The notes: generated from the sequence alone by a model not told the origin. A stretch of 64,000 nucleotides of DNA from Phenylobacterium sp. (GCF_004299445.1 NZ_SCTC01000069.1:120473-184472), one strand, 5' to 3'; counted from the first letter of the stretch, positions 10,452-19,239 are shown. A program made the numbers and translations.

Positions 10452-11348
10452 TTACGCCAGCCGGTACGTCGCGTCCGGCCCATCGGTGTCGGCGGTGAGC
10501 TGGCCCTTGCGGACCAGGTGCTCCATGCCAGCCAGCATCGAGCGGGCGGCGGCAGGGTGCAGGCGCGAGTCCACATCGGCGTAGAGGCGGGGGACCAGCT
10601 CTCGAATCTTGGCGGGGCCCGACTTCAGCGCGCCCAGGATCTGGTCCAGGCGCTCCTGGCGGTGGTCGGCGTAGGCCTGGATGAAGGCGTCGACGTCGCG
10701 GATCGGCGGGCCGTGGGTGGGCCAGAGGACGTCAAACCTGCGGCCGCGGATGTCGTCGAGGCTGGCCAGGTAGTCGGTCATGTCGCCGTCGGGCGGGGTG
10801 ATGACCGTGGTCGACCAGCCCATGATGTGGTCGCCCGAGAAGCAGGCGTTCTCCTCGCGCAGGGTGAAGCAGATGTGGTTGGAGGTGTGGCCGGGGGTGG
10901 CGATGGCCTCCATGGTCCAGCCGGGGCCGGAGATCACCTGGCCGCCGCCGCAGAGGCTGACGTCGGGCTGGAACGAGAGGTCGTGGCCCGCTTCCATCTT
11001 GACGCCGCCATCTTCCTCCTCATGCCCCGCCACCGCGCAGCCGTAGATCGTGGCCCCGGTGGCCGCCTTCAGCGCGCCGGCCAGCGGCGAGTGGTCGGAG
11101 TGGTGGTGGGTGATCAGGATGTGGGTGACGGTCTCGCCCGCCACCGCCTGCAGGATCGCCTGCAGGTGGACCGGATCGTCCGGACCCGGATCGATGACCG
11201 CGACCTCGCCCCTGCCCACGATGTAGGTGCCGGTGCCCTTGAACGTGAACGGGCCGGGATTGTTGGCCGTCACCCGCCGGATCAGCGGCGAGACCTGGTC
11301 GCAGCGGCCGTATTCGATCTCGATGTCGCGAACGTAGGGGATGCTCAT
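10452..11348 (-). CDS. Metallo-beta-lactamase-fold hydrolase (LACTB2-like)
   Basis: 298 residues from the ATG at 11348. The zinc-binding motif H-x-H-x-D-H is THHHSDH (H81, H83, D85, H86). Further ligands are in TPGHTSNH, the CFSGDHIMGW aspartate and PTHGPP. The C-terminal third is helical and ends in a winged-helix-like region (HPAAARSMLAGMEHLVRKGQ), as in LACTB2-type RNases/hydrolases. The ATG overlaps the stop of the DUF442 gene (ATGA), so the two form a two-gene operon. The substrate is not evident. Confidence 0.88.
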   Translation of the reverse strand: MSIPYVRDIEIEYGRCDQVSPLIRRVTANNPGPFTFKGTGTYIVGRGEVAVIDPGPDDPVHLQAILQAVAGETVTHILITHHHSDHSPLAGALKAATGATIYGCAVAGHEEEDGGVKMEAGHDLSFQPDVSLCGGGQVISGPGWTMEAIATPGHTSNHICFTLREENACFSGDHIMGWSTTVITPPDGDMTDYLASLDDIRGRRFDVLWPTHGPPIRDVDAFIQAYADHRQERLDQILGALKSGPAKIRELVPRLYADVDSRLHPAAARSMLAGMEHLVRKGQLTADTDGPDATYRLA

Positions 11349-11755
11349 CCGCCCAGCACTCCCGAGAGGTCGTAGCCGGCGGCGCGACCCAGGCCGATCA
11401 GCTCGTCGGGGGCCCTCGCGCCCGACGTGGCCTGAGCCAGCGACCAGGTGACGATCGAGCGCGTGCCCGAGCGGCAGAAGGCCAGGATGGGACCTTCGGC
11501 CGTGCTCAGCAGTTCGCGGGTCTGCTCCACCTGATCCGGCGTCGGGCCGCCGCGCACCGGGATGTGGTGGTAGGCGAGGCCCGCGGCCTTCGCGGCGGCT
11601 TCCATCTCGGCGCTGGACGGCTGGGCGGGGTCTTCCCCGTCGGGGCGGTTGTTGATCACCGTCCTGAAGCCCAGACGAGCGGCCTCGGCCACGTCGGCCA
11701 GGCTGATCTGCGGGGCCGTGGTGAACTCGTCGGTGACGCGTCGGAAGTCGCTCAT
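11345..11755 (-). CDS. DUF442/TIGR01244 rhodanese/phosphatase-like protein
   Basis: 136 residues from the ATG at 11755. It begins FRRVTDEFTTAPQIS and carries a C-x5-R active-site loop FCRSGTRS with C94, both hallmarks of TIGR01244 (DUF442). These domains are found alone or fused to persulfide-dioxygenase-type metallo-beta-lactamase domains in Blh proteins of sulfide detoxification. Here the domain is a separate protein, coupled by ATGA overlap to an MBL-fold gene. In-frame ATGs at 11794 and 11797 could add about 14 residues but lack a ribosome site. Confidence 0.85.
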   Translation of the reverse strand: MSDFRRVTDEFTTAPQISLADVAEAARLGFRTVINNRPDGEDPAQPSSAEMEAAAKAAGLAYHHIPVRGGPTPDQVEQTRELLSTAEGPILAFCRSGTRSIVTWSLAQATSGARAPDELIGLGRAAGYDLSGVLGG

Positions 11756-11878
11756 GGGATACTCGCGAGGGGAGGAGGGGGCTTCGTTTGACATCATCGG
11801 GGGTGGGTGGAACCTTCGCAAGGTCCGGCCCGGCCTTCGCCGACGTCGGAGCCCGCATTCGGAGGCTGTTCCCGCGCC

Positions 11879-12802
11879 ATGCTCCGCTTCATCGGCCGGC
11901 GCCTTCTGGTTGCGATCCCCACGCTCTTTCTGGTGATCACCGCCGCGTTCTTCATGATGCGCGCCGCCCCAGGCAGTCCGTTCGACGGCGACCGCAAGCT
12001 GCTGCCCGAGATCGAGGCCAATGTCCTGGCGCAGTACGGCATGGATAAGCCGCTGGTCGAGCAGTACGCCAACTACCTGGTCGGCGTGGCGCAGGGCGAC
12101 CTGGGGCCGTCGCTGAAGTACCGCGACAAGACGGTGCTCGACATTCTCCAGGAGAACTACCGCGTCTCGCTGACCCTGGGCCTGTCGGCGATCGTCATCG
12201 CCTCGATCGTGGGCGTCAGCCTGGGGGTGATGGCGGCGCTGCGGCAGAATGGGACGACCGACCACGTGGTGATGGCGGTGGCGATCCTGGGCGTCTGCAT
12301 CCCCACCTTCGTGACCGCGCCGCTGCTGGTGCTGGCCATCGCCTCCAAGCTGGGCTGGCTGCCGACGGCGGGCTGGAACGACGGGGCGTTGGCCAACATG
12401 GTGTTGCCGGTGACGGTGCTGGCGCTGCCGCAGATCGCGATCATCTCGCGGCTCACCCGGGCGGGCATGATCGAGGTGCTGCACGCCAACTATATCCGCA
12501 CCGCCCGCGCCAAGGGGTTGCCCGAGGGATTGATCGTGCGCAAGCACGCCCTGCGCGCCGCCCTCCTGCCGCTGGTCAGCTATCTGGGCCCCGCCTGCGC
12601 CGGCCTGATCACCGGCTCGCTGGTGGTGGAGAAGATCTTCAACCTGCCGGGCCTCGGGAAGTTCTTCGTCATCAGCGCCCTGCAGCGCGACTACACCGTC
12701 GTGATGGGGATGGTGATCGTCTACGCCGCGCTGATCCTGGCGCTGAACCTGGTGGCCGACCTGCTGCTGGCGGCGATGGACCCGCGGGTGAGGCTGGCAT
12801 GA
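11879..12802 (+). CDS. Dipeptide/oligopeptide ABC transporter permease, OppB/DppB type
   Basis: 307 residues from the ATG at 11879, beginning MLRFIGRRLLVAIPTLFLV, the standard first membrane helix of DppB-like permeases. About six membrane segments are visible. The ATPase-coupling EAA loop is YIRTARAKGLPEGLIVRKHA, followed by the LPLVSYLG helix and the VEKIFNLPGLGKFF segment. It pairs with the OppC-type gene after a 247-bp gap filled by an inverted-repeat element. No substrate-binding protein or ATPase genes are adjacent, so those must be encoded elsewhere. The in-frame extension to 11807 is not typical. Confidence 0.88.
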   Translation: MLRFIGRRLLVAIPTLFLVITAAFFMMRAAPGSPFDGDRKLLPEIEANVLAQYGMDKPLVEQYANYLVGVAQGDLGPSLKYRDKTVLDILQENYRVSLTLGLSAIVIASIVGVSLGVMAALRQNGTTDHVVMAVAILGVCIPTFVTAPLLVLAIASKLGWLPTAGWNDGALANMVLPVTVLALPQIAIISRLTRAGMIEVLHANYIRTARAKGLPEGLIVRKHALRAALLPLVSYLGPACAGLITGSLVVEKIFNLPGLGKFFVISALQRDYTVVMGMVIVYAALILALNLVADLLLAAMDPRVRLA

Positions 12803-12822
12803 GGGTGTCTGTGTCTCTTCTT

Positions 12823-13034
12823 CCTTTCCCACGCAGTGGGAGAGGGGGACCATCCGCCGAAGAGCGGATGGTGGAGAGGGCAGGCTTCAGGCTGGGCAAA
12901 TCGACCATCCACCCTGTCTCACGGCGGATGCGGCAGGCTCAATGCCGGCTGCGCGCCCTCTCCACCACCCGCTCTTCCCCCGGTGCGAGGCCGGGGTCGG
13001 CGGGCGGTCCCCCTCTCCCACTTCGTGGGAAAGG
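12823..13034. repeat. Long inverted-repeat element (copy A) between the two permease genes
   Basis: Left arm 12823-12851 and right arm 13006-13034 are 29-bp reverse complements with one mismatch. Each arm is itself a hairpin (TCCCACG...GTGGGA). Inner segments also pair: a GGTGGAGAGGGC stretch near 12870 matches GCCCTCTCCACC near 12953. Reading frames across it are shadows. Its left inner part (ACCATCCGCCGAAGAGCGG at about 12850) recurs at about 58760 in copy B. The right arm ends about 15 bp before the next gene's start and abuts its ribosome site. Confidence 0.85.
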
Positions 13035-13049
13035 CAGGGAGCCGCGCCC

Positions 13050-13946
13050 ATGACCTTGCTCGCGCCCGACGCCAGCACGCGCATGAGCCTCGCGGCCGCA
13101 AAGGGCCGCAGCCTCTGGGATGACGCGGGCCGCCGGCTGCTGCGCAACAAGGCCGCCGTGGCCAGCATGGTCATCCTGGGCCTCCTGGTTCTGGCCGCCG
13201 TGGTCGGGCCCTTCCTGTTGCCGTTCGCCTACGATCAGGTGGACAAGGAAGACGTCTGGATGGCGCCGCTGAGCGCGGGCCATCTTCTGGGTTCGGACGC
13301 TCTGGGCCGCGACCTGCTGGTGCGGCTGCTGGTCGGCCTGCGGGTCTCGCTGGCCATCGGGTTTGTGGCCACGCTCGTCTCGCTGGTGATCGGGGTCGCC
13401 TGGGGCGCGGTCGCCGGCTACGTCGGCGGCAAGGTGGACGAGGTGATGATGCGCTTCGTCGACGTCCTCTACTCGCTGCCCTTCATCTTCTTCGTGATCC
13501 TGCTGACCGTGACGTTCGGGTCCAACATCGTGCTGATCTTCGTCGCCATCGGTGCGGTCGAATGGCTGACGATGAGCCGGATCGTGCGTGGACAGACGCT
13601 GGCGCTCAAGAACAAGGAGTTCATCGAGGCCGCCCGCGCCGCGGGGCTGGGGCGAGCGGCGATCATCGCGCGCCATATCGTTCCGAACCTGCTGGGGCCG
13701 GTGGTCGTCTACGTGACGCTGACGATACCGGCGGTCATTCTGGCCGAGAGCTTCCTGAGCTTCCTGGGGCTCGGGGTGCAGCCGCCGATGGCGTCGCTGG
13801 GCGCCCTCATCGCGGGCGGCGCGTCGGACATGGAGCTGGCGCCCTGGCTGCTCGTGTTTCCGTCGCTGGTGATGGTGTTGACGCTGATGTGCTTCAACTT
13901 CATCGGCGATGGGCTAAGAGACGCCATCGATCCGAAGGACAGATGA
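13050..13946 (+). CDS. Dipeptide/oligopeptide ABC transporter permease, OppC/DppC type
   Basis: 298 residues from the ATG at 13050. The long N-terminal tail ends in WDDAGRRLLRNKAAVAS before the first membrane helix, which is the OppC signature. The periplasmic LLGSDALGRDLLVRLLVG motif follows, then the EAA loop EFIEAARAAGLGRAAIIARH, then LAESFLSFLGLGVQPP. It forms a heterodimer with the preceding OppB-type permease. The stop overlaps the start of the TPR/hydroxylase gene (ATGA). The region between 12942 and 13049 in this frame belongs to the repeat element. Confidence 0.9.
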   Translation: MTLLAPDASTRMSLAAAKGRSLWDDAGRRLLRNKAAVASMVILGLLVLAAVVGPFLLPFAYDQVDKEDVWMAPLSAGHLLGSDALGRDLLVRLLVGLRVSLAIGFVATLVSLVIGVAWGAVAGYVGGKVDEVMMRFVDVLYSLPFIFFVILLTVTFGSNIVLIFVAIGAVEWLTMSRIVRGQTLALKNKEFIEAARAAGLGRAAIIARHIVPNLLGPVVVYVTLTIPAVILAESFLSFLGLGVQPPMASLGALIAGGASDMELAPWLLVFPSLVMVLTLMCFNFIGDGLRDAIDPKDR

Positions 13947-15121
13947 TGACGGCCGGGGGGCTTCAGACATCGCCGGAGCAGCTCCTGGCCGACGCCGTCG
14001 CGGCGATGCGGCGCGGGGACACCCGAGCCGCGCTCGAGAGCGTGAAGCAGGCCGAGCTGGCGGCGCCGCACGATCCCCATGTCCGGATGCAGAAGGCGCT
14101 GGTCTATCGGGCCAGCGGCGCGCTGCCGGCGGCGCTGGCCGCGCTGGACGAGGCTTTGGCGCTCGACCCCTACAATTTCCTGGCCCTGCTCTCGAAGGGC
14201 GCGGTGGTCGAGAGGCTGTCGGGCGAGCGCGTGGCGGCGCGGATTTACGAGAACGCCCTGAAGCTGGCCCCCGCCGACGACAAGCTGCCGCCGAATCTAC
14301 TGACCCCGCTCGCGCGCGCCCGCGCGGTCGTCGACAAGACCCGGCAGGCGCTGGCGGCGCACCTGGCGGCCCAGGTGGGCGATATCTCGGGCGCCGGGGG
14401 CGAGCTGGCGCAGCGGCGGCTGGAAGAGGCGATCGGCGTCTACGCGGGTGTCCGCAAGGTCTACCAGAACGAGCCGCTCCTGCTGCACTATCCGCGGCTG
14501 CCCGCCATTCCGTTCTATCCGCGCGAGCTGTTTCCGTGGCTGCCCGAACTGGAGGCCGCGACCCCGGCGATCCAGGCCGAGCTCGCCGCGCTGCTGGCCG
14601 CGCGAATGGACGACTTCGCGCCCTATATGCAGATCCCGGCCGAGTCGCCGGTGAACCAGTGGGAAGAGCTGAACCACTCCCGCCGGTGGAGCTCGCTGTT
14701 CCTCTGGAAGGACGGTGAGCGCCAGGACGCGGTCTGCGAGGCCTGCCCCCGCACCGCCGCGCTGCTGGACAGGCTGCCGATGGCCAACCAGCCGGGCTTT
14801 GCGCCGACCGCCATGTTCTCGGCGCTGGAGGCGCACACGCAGATCCCGCCGCACACCGGCTCGACCAACGTGCGCCTGCTCTGCCACCTGCCGCTGGTGC
14901 TGCCGGGCCCGGCGCGGTTCCGGGTGGGCAACGAGACGCGGGAGTGGAAGCTGGGTCAGGCCTGGGTTTTCGACGACACGATCGAGCATGAGGCCTGGAA
15001 CGACGCCGACGAACTACGCGTGATCCTGATCTTCGACGTCTGGAACCCGTATCTGGAGCCGGGCGAGAAAGAGCGGATCAACGCCATGATGGCGGCGAGG
15101 AACGCGTTCTACTCGGGGTGA
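13943..15121 (+). CDS. TPR protein with aspartyl/asparaginyl beta-hydroxylase-like dioxygenase domain
   Basis: 392 residues from the ATG overlapping the permease stop. Residues about 10-120 are TPR-like helical pairs (ALVYRASGALPAALAALDEA). The C-terminal half matches the 2-oxoglutarate/Fe(II) beta-hydroxylase family: ELNHSRRWSSLFLWKDGE, HTGSTNVRLLCHLPLVLP, then WVFDDTIEHEAWN, with iron-binding histidines in HTGSTN and IEHEAW, and the family's substrate-contacting arginine in NVRLLCHL. It probably hydroxylates a protein or peptide. Coupling to peptide-type permeases suggests a peptide substrate, but this is inference. Confidence 0.85.
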   Translation: MMTAGGLQTSPEQLLADAVAAMRRGDTRAALESVKQAELAAPHDPHVRMQKALVYRASGALPAALAALDEALALDPYNFLALLSKGAVVERLSGERVAARIYENALKLAPADDKLPPNLLTPLARARAVVDKTRQALAAHLAAQVGDISGAGGELAQRRLEEAIGVYAGVRKVYQNEPLLLHYPRLPAIPFYPRELFPWLPELEAATPAIQAELAALLAARMDDFAPYMQIPAESPVNQWEELNHSRRWSSLFLWKDGERQDAVCEACPRTAALLDRLPMANQPGFAPTAMFSALEAHTQIPPHTGSTNVRLLCHLPLVLPGPARFRVGNETREWKLGQAWVFDDTIEHEAWNDADELRVILIFDVWNPYLEPGEKERINAMMAARNAFYSG

Positions 15122-15130
15122 GTTCCCGAC

Positions 15131-15163
15131 CTTACCTCCCGCCGCTTCGCGGGGGAGGTAAGG
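15131..15163. repeat. Solo hairpin repeat (single arm of the copy B element)
   Basis: On the minus strand, 15163-15135 is identical over 29 bp to the left arm of the element at 58727-58755. It folds as CTTACCTCCC...GGGGGAGGTAAG. It lies between two convergent genes (stops at 15121 and 15172), where it may serve as a terminator. Confidence 0.8.
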
Positions 15164-15171
15164 GTAGGCGC

Positions 15172-15705
15172 CTACTCCACGCGCCGCACGCGGAAGGCGC
15201 CGCCGTTGTTGATCGACATCAGGAAGCTGCCCATCGCCGCCTGGCGGATCTTCACGGGCATGCCGGGCTTGGGCGTGCGGTGCAGCTCGTTGTTGTCGAT
15301 CTGGGTCCAGATCGCGCCGTCCTTCAGGCGGATCGTCCACTTGCCGGCCCCGTTGACGCTGGCCACGGCGACCTCGCCCGCGACGTTCTGCAGTTCCTCC
15401 TGCGTCTCGCCCTTCTCGAAGAGCGAGATCGACGGCATCGAGAAGCCGAAGGCCTGGCGGCGCACCTTGCGGGCCTGCTCGCGGTCGACGACCACGATGT
15501 CCCCCTTGGCCTCGGCCTGATCCAGGGTGGCGGCGGTCTTGTCGTAACAGGCGAGGCGCGCGGCGCCGTCGGCGATCTTCCGGCAGTCGGCCAGTTCCTG
15601 GAAGATCTGCGCGCGGCCCTCGGCCTTGGGCTGGGCCAGCGCGACGGGCGGCGCGATTGCGGCGAAAAGCAGGCTGAGTGCGAGAACGCTGCGCGGCATC
15701 ATCAT
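15172..15705 (-). CDS. Exported protein of unknown function
   Basis: About 177 residues from a run of three ATGs at 15699-15705; the exact start is uncertain. A signal peptide (MPRSVLALSLLFAAIAPPVA, then LAQ) is followed by a conserved-looking stretch with two cysteines (ELADCRKIADGAARLACYDK). This motif is seen in many short periplasmic proteobacterial proteins of unknown role. The C-terminal half is beta-rich (KWTIRLKDGAIWTQIDNNEL) and ends in basic residues. The upstream frame to 15855 is not protein-like. It is divergent from the TonB receptor, with a 373-bp gap. Confidence 0.75.
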   Translation of the reverse strand: MMMPRSVLALSLLFAAIAPPVALAQPKAEGRAQIFQELADCRKIADGAARLACYDKTAATLDQAEAKGDIVVVDREQARKVRRQAFGFSMPSISLFEKGETQEELQNVAGEVAVASVNGAGKWTIRLKDGAIWTQIDNNELHRTPKPGMPVKIRQAAMGSFLMSINNGGAFRVRRVE

Positions 15706-16078
15706 GGCGGGTCTCGGTGATCCAGGGGCGATTCCTTTCGCAGGCCGCTGCGCCCCGTGCAACGGCGACGAACGGCCTTTCCGAGGCCGCGGCGACTGCG
15801 CGGCGAGACGAAACAAGCGCAAGCGCTTTGCGACGAACGGCGCGGACGCTGTCACAATCCTTGACGAAACCTTGCCCGCTTTACCCCAGCGCCCGGCAAT
15901 CTGTGACCAGAATGCGACAGGTGGGCGCCCGAAACATTGCGTAGAGCTAATGTGCGTTGACCGACCCTGGTTGTGGTTCGTAACTCCGCCGTAACCGAAA
16001 ACCGACCGTTTTCGGGACCGATCTCTTTTTGTGGGGAGCGGCCGCCCCTCGAGGCAGGACCGCTGGAGGATCTAAACC
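15706..16078. other. Gene-free control region with hairpin upstream of the TonB receptor
   Basis: No convincing gene lies in these 373 bp. A perfect inverted repeat CCGAAAAC-N5-GTTTTCGG is at 15995-16015, followed by CTCTTTTT at 16022-16030. TTGACC at 15957-15962 could be a -35 element for the receptor gene, with TAACTC at 15981 as a weak -10. The hairpin would then lie in the 5' untranslated RNA or be an operator. A strong GGAGGA ends the region before the receptor's GTG start. Confidence 0.4.
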
Positions 16079-19057
16079 GTGAAATTCAAGCCCATGCGGG
16101 AACGCCTGTTGGCGTCTTCTATGATTTGCGGCGTGGCCATGCTGGCCTCGACGCAAGCGCTGGCCCAGACCGCGACCGAGGAAGTCTCGGAAGTCGTCGT
16201 CACCGGTACGCGCATTCCGTCGCCGAACCTGGAGTCGGTGAGCCCGGTGACCGCGGTGACCGCCGCTGAAATCAAGGCGACCGGCGTCACGCGCGTCGAA
16301 GACATGATCAACAGCCTGCCGCAGGCCTTCGCGGCTCAGGGCTCGGCCCTGTCGAACGGCTCGACCGGTACGGCGACCATCAGCCTCCGTGGCCTGGGCG
16401 CGACCCGCACGCAGGTTCTGATCGACGGCCGTCGCCTGATGCCCGGCACGCCGAACACCCTCGGCGGCGCTCTGGCCGCCGACATCAACTTCATTCCTTC
16501 GGCCCTGATCCAGCGCGTTGACGTGCTGACGGGCGGCGCCTCGGCCGTGTACGGCGCCGACGCCGTGGGCGGCGTCGTGAACTTCATCATGATGCGCAAC
16601 TTCGAAGGCGTGCGCGTCGATGCCCAGTACGGCATCTACCAGCACGACAACGGCAACGACGTCGCCGGCGCGGTGAGCGCTGCGCGGGCCCGCGCGTCGA
16701 CCAAGGAATTCTTCAACCTGCCGAAGGACAACGTCCGCGACGGCGAATCCAGCCAGGTGACCCTGGTGATGGGCGTCAACTCGCCCGACGGCAAGGGCAA
16801 CGTGACCGCCTACGCCGGCTACCGTCACGTCGAGCCCATCCTGCAGGGCAACCGCGACTTCTCGGCCTGTACGCTGAACTCGGGCGCCGACTTCCTGACG
16901 GCCGGCTGCGGCGGTTCGGGCACGGCCTTCCCGGCGCGCGTCGGCAGCTTCATCGTCGACTTCAACGGCGGCTCGGCGTTCATCCCGCGCGTCGCCTCGC
17001 GCGACATCTACAACTTCGGTCCGTCGAACTACTTCCAGCGGCCTGACGACCGCTACGTGCTGGGCGCCTTCGCCGAGTACGAAGTGACCGAGTGGGCCAA
17101 GGCGTACATGGACGTCATGTTCATGGACGACACCTCGACCTACCAGATCGCGCCGGGCGGCGTGTTCGCCGGCACCTTCTCGATCAACTGCGCCAACCCC
17201 TTCCTGTCGGCGGCCCAGCGCGGCCAGCTGACGGCCACGGCGGCTTCGGGCGGCGGCACCTGCGCCAGCAACCCGGCCGGCACGTTCACGGGCATCGTCG
17301 CCCGCCGGAACATCGAAGGCGGCGGCCGTCAGGGCCGGACGCAGCACCAGCAGTACCGCTACGTCGTCGGCGTGAAGGGCGATCTGAACGACAACTGGTC
17401 GTACGACTTCGCCATGCAGTACGGCCGCGTGTCGTTCAACCAGGTCCAGACCGGCTTCTTCCGGACCTCGGCCATCAACCAGGCCCTGAACGTCGTCTCC
17501 ACCCCGACCGGTCCGCAGTGCGCCAATCCGTCCGGCGGCTGCGTGCCCTACAACATCTTCAGCCTGGGCGGCGTGACCCGCGCGGCGCTGGACTTCCTGG
17601 AAACCCCCTCCACGCAGAACGGCAACCTGTTCGAGCGCATCGTGAACTTCAACATCGGCGGTGACCTCACCGAGTACGGTGTGAAGACGCCTTGGGCCAA
17701 CGACGGCGTGGGCGTCTCGATCGGCGCCGAATACCGTCGCGAGCAACTGGACTACGCGGCCGACTTCATCTCGTCCTCGGGCGACCTGAACGGCTCGGGC
17801 GGCGCCAACCCGCCGGTCAACGGCTCGTTCGACGTCTACGAAGTGTTCGCCGAAACCCGCATTCCGCTGGTCCAGGACGCGCCCTTCGCCAAGTCGCTGA
17901 CCGCCGAACTGGCGTTCCGCTACTCGGACTACTCGACGGTCGGCACCACCGAGACCTACAAGATCGCCGGTGACTGGGAGCCGGTCGACGGCGTCCGCGT
18001 CCGCGGCGGCTACAACCGCGCCGTCCGCGCTCCGCACATCCTCGAGCTCTACTCGCCGCGGAACGTGACCCTGGACGGCACCCGTGACCCGTGCGCCGGC
18101 CTCACGGCCGCCAACCCGCTGGTCGCCCGCTGCGCCGCCCTGTTCAAGCTGACCACGGCGCAAGTCCTGGCCATCGAGGCGAACCCCGCCGCGCAGTACA
18201 ACGGCCTGATCGGGGGCAACCCGAACCTGGATCCGGAAATCGCCGACACCTACACCGTCGGCGTGGTGCTGCAGCCGTCGTTCCTGCCCGGCCTGAACGT
18301 GTCGCTCGACTACTTCGACATCACGGTGAAGGGCTTCCTGGGCGGCTACGGCGCCGACAACATCATCGACCGCTGCGTCCAGAACCAGGACGCCTCGTTC
18401 TGCGCCCTCGTCCGCCGCGACGCCCAAGGCTCGCTGTGGCTGTCGCCGCAGGGCTACGTTGAAGACACCACCTTCAACACCGGCAAGCTCGCGACCACGG
18501 GCGTCGACATCAACGTCGGCTACCGCACGGACCTCGACTCGCTGGGCATGGAAGGCATGGGCAGCCTCTCGGGGAACTTCGTCGGCACCTGGCTCGACAC
18601 CCTGAAGTTCGCGACCCTGCCGGGCGACCCGCTGACCGACTGCGCCGGCAAGTTCGGCACCGTCTGCTCGGCCACCGCCGGCCTGACCTCGCCGAACCCC
18701 GAATGGCGTCACAAGGCCCGCCTGACCTGGGCCACGCCGCTCGAGTATGGCGAGTGGCTCAAGGACCTCTCGGTGTCGCTGCAGTGGCGCTACTTCTCGA
18801 GCGTCGACCTCGACAACCCGGCGGGCGCCGCTTCGGACCTGAAGCTGGCTTCGCGCAGCTACTTCGACCTCACGGCGTCGTGGACGGTGCGCGACAACCT
18901 CAACTTCCGCGCCGGCGTGAACAACGTGTTCGACAAGGACCCGCCGCTGACCGGCCAGGGCAACTGCCCGACCGGCCCCTGCAACGGGAACACCTGGCCG
19001 CAAGTGTACGACGCCTTCGGCCGGTACCTGTTCATCGGCCTGACCGCCGACTTCTAA
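16079..19057 (+). CDS. TonB-dependent outer-membrane receptor
   Basis: 992 residues from a GTG with GGAGGA ten bases upstream. A signal peptide ends at ALAQ (residue about 29). A TonB-box-like EVSEVVVTGTRI and the plug domain (TISLRGLGATRTQVLIDGRR, then VLTGGASAVYGADAVGGVVN) precede a long beta-barrel with aromatic-rich strands. It ends in GRYLFIGLTADF, the aromatic C-terminus used for outer-membrane assembly. It imports a bulky substrate with energy from TonB-ExbBD. The size and lack of a siderophore-type neighbourhood leave the substrate open. A strong terminator follows. Confidence 0.95.
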   Translation: MKFKPMRERLLASSMICGVAMLASTQALAQTATEEVSEVVVTGTRIPSPNLESVSPVTAVTAAEIKATGVTRVEDMINSLPQAFAAQGSALSNGSTGTATISLRGLGATRTQVLIDGRRLMPGTPNTLGGALAADINFIPSALIQRVDVLTGGASAVYGADAVGGVVNFIMMRNFEGVRVDAQYGIYQHDNGNDVAGAVSAARARASTKEFFNLPKDNVRDGESSQVTLVMGVNSPDGKGNVTAYAGYRHVEPILQGNRDFSACTLNSGADFLTAGCGGSGTAFPARVGSFIVDFNGGSAFIPRVASRDIYNFGPSNYFQRPDDRYVLGAFAEYEVTEWAKAYMDVMFMDDTSTYQIAPGGVFAGTFSINCANPFLSAAQRGQLTATAASGGGTCASNPAGTFTGIVARRNIEGGGRQGRTQHQQYRYVVGVKGDLNDNWSYDFAMQYGRVSFNQVQTGFFRTSAINQALNVVSTPTGPQCANPSGGCVPYNIFSLGGVTRAALDFLETPSTQNGNLFERIVNFNIGGDLTEYGVKTPWANDGVGVSIGAEYRREQLDYAADFISSSGDLNGSGGANPPVNGSFDVYEVFAETRIPLVQDAPFAKSLTAELAFRYSDYSTVGTTETYKIAGDWEPVDGVRVRGGYNRAVRAPHILELYSPRNVTLDGTRDPCAGLTAANPLVARCAALFKLTTAQVLAIEANPAAQYNGLIGGNPNLDPEIADTYTVGVVLQPSFLPGLNVSLDYFDITVKGFLGGYGADNIIDRCVQNQDASFCALVRRDAQGSLWLSPQGYVEDTTFNTGKLATTGVDINVGYRTDLDSLGMEGMGSLSGNFVGTWLDTLKFATLPGDPLTDCAGKFGTVCSATAGLTSPNPEWRHKARLTWATPLEYGEWLKDLSVSLQWRYFSSVDLDNPAGAASDLKLASRSYFDLTASWTVRDNLNFRAGVNNVFDKDPPLTGQGNCPTGPCNGNTWPQVYDAFGRYLFIGLTADF

Positions 19058-19085
19058 GTCGACGATCAGACAAGACGCTTAAGGC

Positions 19086-19115
19086 AAGGGCGGCGGAGCA
19101 ATCCGCCGCCCTTTT
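19086..19115 (+). terminator. Rho-independent terminator of the TonB receptor gene
   Basis: AAGGGCGGCGGA at 19086-19097, a GCAA loop, and the exact complement at 19102-19113 running into TTTTCC. It lies 28 bp after the receptor stop. Confidence 0.85.
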
Positions 19116-19239
19116 CCTTTGCGCGGAGGGCGACGCCCGTTTCCCCGCCGCCTTGCTCCCGCTCGTCGATACGGGCGCGCGTTGCGCGGCCTCTGCTGCT
19201 AGGCTAACCGCCGGATTTTGCGGGTAGAGGGTCGGCGCG

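Noticed and set aside
12942..13049. N-terminal extension of the OppC-type permease
   Set aside because: The frame lies inside the inverted-repeat element, reads as low-complexity Pro/Arg/Ser, and lacks permease features; the ATG at 13050 is the natural start.
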